In this document: positions 33,507-35,908 of the stretch, in pieces
Position numbering within the stretch: position 1 is the stretch's first letter
Layout of the letters: every line of letters starts with the position of its first letter
Source: Rhizobacter sp.
GTDB taxonomy: Bacteria > Pseudomonadota > Gammaproteobacteria > Burkholderiales > Burkholderiaceae_C
Assembly: GCA_021732645.1 (NCBI GenBank)
Contig: JAKFUQ010000034.1
Coordinates: 1-35,908, forward strand
Reading direction: 5' to 3'
Length of the DNA: 35,908 bases
The notes under the pieces: generated by a model
The model's database searches: none
Told to the model about the DNA's origin: nothing
The model's input: only the letters and a program-made list of their open reading frames with translations
Program-made: the position numbers and the translations under genes

Positions 33507-34972
33507 TCAACACCCCGCAGGAGACCGACGCCTTGCAACGCGCCGCCGACAGTGCGCAGCAGGCTCAGGCGAGTGTCGATGGCCAGCCTGACGATTGGAC
33601 GCGCTACCTCGACACCTTGCAGATGTTTGCGGCCGACCCGGTGGCGCTGGAGACCCAGGGCATGCTGGTGCGCGTGGCCGGCCTGGTGCTCGAAGCCGCC
33701 GGCATCCGCGAGCCGGTCGGTTCGGTGTGCGAGGTGCGCATGGCGGGCCAGCCGCCCGTGTTTGCCGAGGTGGTCGGCTTTTCCGGCGACCGCACCTACC
33801 TGATGCCCACGGGCGATGTGCACGGGCTGGCCAGCGGCGCCCGGGTGGTGCCGAAAAGCTCGCCGATGGTGCCGCTGCTGCTGGGTGCGCCGCGCCACCC
33901 GTGGCGGCGCAGTCTGGACCGCACCTTGCACCTGCCGGTCGGTGATGGACTGCTCGGCCGCGTGGTCGATTCGCACGGCCACCCGATGGACCGAAAGGGG
34001 CCGCTGGCCGATGTGCACAACGCGCCGCTGGTGCGCCGCGCCATCAATGCGATGGATCGCGACCCAGTGCGCCGCCCGCTCGACACCGGCGTGCGCTCGA
34101 TCAACGCGATGCTCACCGTCGGCCGTGGCCAGCGCCTGGGCCTGTTTGCGGGCACCGGTGTGGGCAAGTCGGTGCTGATGGGCATGATGGCCCGCTACAC
34201 CGAGGCCGATGTGATCGTCGTGGGCCTCATCGGCGAGCGCGGTCGCGAGGTCAAGGAGTTCATCGAGGACATCCTCGGGCCCGAAGGCCTCGCCCGCTCG
34301 GTGGTGGTGGCCGCACCGGCCGACGCACCGCCGCTCACCCGCATGCAGGGCGCCAGCTACGCGACCGCGATTGCCGAACACTTCCGCGACCGCGGCCAGC
34401 ATGTGCTGCTGCTGATGGATTCGTTGACTCGCTACGCCATGGCGCAGCGCGAGATCGCCCTGGCCATCGGCGAGCCGCCGGCCACCAAGGGCTATCCGCC
34501 CAGTTGTTTTGCCAAACTGCCTCAACTGGTTGAACGCAGCGGAAACGGCATGGCTGGCAGCGGCTCGATCACGGCGATCTACACCGTGCTGACCGAAGGC
34601 GACGACCCGCAGGACCCGATCGCCGATGCGGTGCGCGGCATCCTCGATGGGCACATCGTGCTGTCGCGTGAACTGGCCGAGGCCGGGCATTACCCGGCGA
34701 TCGACATCGAACGCTCGATCTCGCGCGTGATGACGAATGTGGCACCGACCTCGCAGGTCGAATCGGCGCGGCGGTTTCGCCAGCTGCACTCCAAGCACCA
34801 GAAGGCGCGCGACCTGATCCAGCTCGGCGCCTATGCGCCCGGCCACGACGCCGAACTCGACAGCGCCGTGCGCCTGCATGCGCCCATGACCCAGTTCCTG
34901 CAGCAAGACATGCATCAACCCGCCAGCCTCGACAGCAGTGTCGAGTGGCTGCGCGCGGTGGTATCGGCCTGA
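33503..34972 (+). CDS. fliI: Flagellar export ATPase FliI
   Basis: F1-beta-like ATPase that powers unfolding and entry of export substrates. The 489-residue protein has Walker A GTGVGKS (217-223), Walker B-like [11 protein letters not shown] with Asp306, [10 protein letters not shown] and the [16 protein letters not shown] motif of the family. The C-terminal helical domain ends at 489. The N-terminus is about 30 residues longer than in E. coli. It overlaps fliH by four bases; fliJ follows after 31 bp. Confidence 0.98.
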   Translation: MINTPQETDALQRAADSAQQAQASVDGQPDDWTRYLDTLQMFAADPVALETQGMLVRVAGLVLEAAGIREPVGSVCEVRMAGQPPVFAEVVGFSGDRTYLMPTGDVHGLASGARVVPKSSPMVPLLLGAPRHPWRRSLDRTLHLPVGDGLLGRVVDSHGHPMDRKGPLADVHNAPLVRRAINAMDRDPVRRPLDTGVRSINAMLTVGRGQRLGLFAGTGVGKSVLMGMMARYTEADVIVVGLIGERGREVKEFIEDILGPEGLARSVVVAAPADAPPLTRMQGASYATAIAEHFRDRGQHVLLLMDSLTRYAMAQREIALAIGEPPATKGYPPSCFAKLPQLVERSGNGMAGSGSITAIYTVLTEGDDPQDPIADAVRGILDGHIVLSRELAEAGHYPAIDIERSISRVMTNVAPTSQVESARRFRQLHSKHQKARDLIQLGAYAPGHDAELDSAVRLHAPMTQFLQQDMHQPASLDSSVEWLRAVVSA

Positions 34973-35003
34973 GCGGCACAGACCTCGACGCAAGGAGTTG
35001 ACG

Positions 35004-35468
35004 ATGAACCCCCTGGAACCCCTGATGACCCTGCTTGGCCAGGTCGAGCACGAGCGCGATGAGCTGGCCCTCGGCTGCCAACGTGCCGCGCAGGCGCAAC
35101 AGTCCACTGCCACACGGGCCGAGCAACTGCTGACCTACCGCCGCGAGTACGAGCAGCGCTGGGCGCACCAGTTCCGCACCGATGGCCGCATGGAGCTGGT
35201 CAACTGCTACCGCGGCTTCATGGAGCGCCTGACCCAGGCGGTCGACCAGCAGCGTGCCATGGCCGAACAGGCGCAGACCGAACTCGACAGCGCACGGCTC
35301 GCGCTGCGCGAGGGCGAGATGCGTGTGGCCTCGGTGCGCAAGCTCATCGAGCGCCGTGTCGCCGAAGTGCACACCGCCGTGCGGCGGCGCGAGCAGAAGG
35401 CGAGTGATGAGTTCGCGTCGCGCGCCACCTGGAATCGGGCCGCCAGCGGTCTGACAGGTGTCGCATGA
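35004..35468 (+). CDS. fliJ: Flagellar export protein FliJ
   Basis: Coiled-coil protein of the export apparatus, chaperone escort and gamma-subunit-like partner of FliI. The 154 residues are almost all helical with long Glu/Gln/Arg-rich heptads (REYEQRWAHQF, LREGEMRVASVRKLIERR), matching FliJ length and pattern. AAGGAG precedes ATG 35004. Its stop overlaps the next start (ATGA). Confidence 0.93.
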   Translation: MNPLEPLMTLLGQVEHERDELALGCQRAAQAQQSTATRAEQLLTYRREYEQRWAHQFRTDGRMELVNCYRGFMERLTQAVDQQRAMAEQAQTELDSARLALREGEMRVASVRKLIERRVAEVHTAVRRREQKASDEFASRATWNRAASGLTGVA

Positions 35469-35908
35469 GCGCGCTGAACCTGCTGGTGCCGCCATCGTCT
35501 GTCGTCAGCGCGGCCTCGGCGACCAGAGCGGCCCCGGCCCCCGAGACCAGGGATGACAAGAACCCGGCCACGTTTTCGCGGCTGCTGGCACGCAGCCGTG
35601 CGGCGGCCGAGACGGCGCCACAGCCCCCTGCGCCGTCGGCCCGCCAGGCCGCCGCTGCAACGCCGAATGCGACACCGAATGCGTCCGCCCATTCAGCCAC
35701 GAAGCCGAACCCAGCCGCGCGCGCCGAGCGGCGCGGCCACGATGACGCCGATGACCGCGCTGGCGATGCGCCCGACGCTGCCTCGCCCCGCTCCGCTGCC
35801 AACGATGCACCGCAGCGCAGTGCCGAGGGGGATGCCCGCGCTGAGCCCAGCGACGCTGCTGGTTCGACACCAGACGACCTGCACGCGGGGGCGACCCTGC
35901 CCAGCCCC
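35465..35908 (+). CDS. fliK: Flagellar hook-length control protein FliK, N-terminal part (cut by window edge)
   Basis: From ATG 35465 the frame stays open to the window end, 148 codons. The visible part is Ala/Pro/Asp-rich and unordered (many SA, AP, DD runs), as expected of the ruler part of FliK. The conserved C-terminal export-switch domain would lie outside. The call rests mainly on gene order after fliJ and on composition. Confidence 0.8.
   Translation, partial: MSALNLLVPPSSVVSAASATRAAPAPETRDDKNPATFSRLLARSRAAAETAPQPPAPSARQAAAATPNATPNASAHSATKPNPAARAERRGHDDADDRAGDAPDAASPRSAANDAPQRSAEGDARAEPSDAAGSTPDDLHAGATLPSP

Noticed and set aside
33248-35113. 621-residue open frame on the minus strand
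   Set aside because: Lies opposite fliI; His/Arg-rich shadow.
1-35908. CRISPR arrays, tRNA or rRNA genes, transposase genes
   Set aside because: No spaced short repeats, no cloverleaf or rRNA signature and no transposase-like protein were found on either strand.

Overview
The window is GC-rich DNA almost filled by one motility locus. Gene content and order (FlhDC master regulator, motAB followed by cheY and cheZ, fliCDST, fliEFGHIJK), the protein sequences and the codon use point to a betaproteobacterium of the order Burkholderiales, most likely near the Rubrivivax/Leptothrix/Roseateles group. The genus cannot be fixed from this sequence alone.

Layout. 1-4108 (minus strand) is a chemotaxis operon: a small CheZ-like protein, a CheY, CheA and the first 315 codons of a methyl-accepting chemotaxis protein cut by the window edge. 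4314-6101 (plus) is a soluble two-component pair, a REC-histidine kinase and a NarL/LuxR-type regulator. 6128-6497 is a 370-bp palindromic repeat. 6522-10760 (minus) holds flhD, flhC, motA, motB, cheY and cheZ. 11005-22839 (minus) is an island of eight genes for sugar synthesis and transfer: a cupin 3,4-ketoisomerase, a sugar aminotransferase, an FAD-type protein, a methyltransferase, a FemAB/GNAT-like acyltransferase, two fused multi-domain glycosyltransferases and a TPR/GT41 (SPINDLY/OGT) glycosyltransferase. A second 370-bp copy of the repeat (20497-20866) lies inside it. 23253-29456 (plus) has two flagellin genes, fliD, fliS, a fliT-like gene, a ycgR brake gene and an unknown 83-residue ORF. 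29481-29804 (minus) is fliE. 30020-35908 (plus) is fliF, G, H, I, J and the start of fliK.

How it works together. FlhDC switches on the hook-basal-body genes. Six sites of the form TCARGT-like -35, 11-12 bp, GNCGANAN-like -10 mark probable sigma-28 (FliA) promoters in front of the chemotaxis operon, motA, flagellin 1, fliD, fliST and the unknown 83-residue ORF. The sugar island between flhDC and the flagellins most likely builds an amino-deoxy sugar and attaches it to flagellin. CheA, the two CheYs, CheZ and the CheZ-like protein carry the tactic signal; MotAB and YcgR set motor torque and c-di-GMP braking.

The least familiar items are the 370-bp palindromic element, the miniature CheZ-like protein, the 83-residue ORF with its own sigma-28-type promoter, and the fused transferases and uncharacterised trio of the sugar island.
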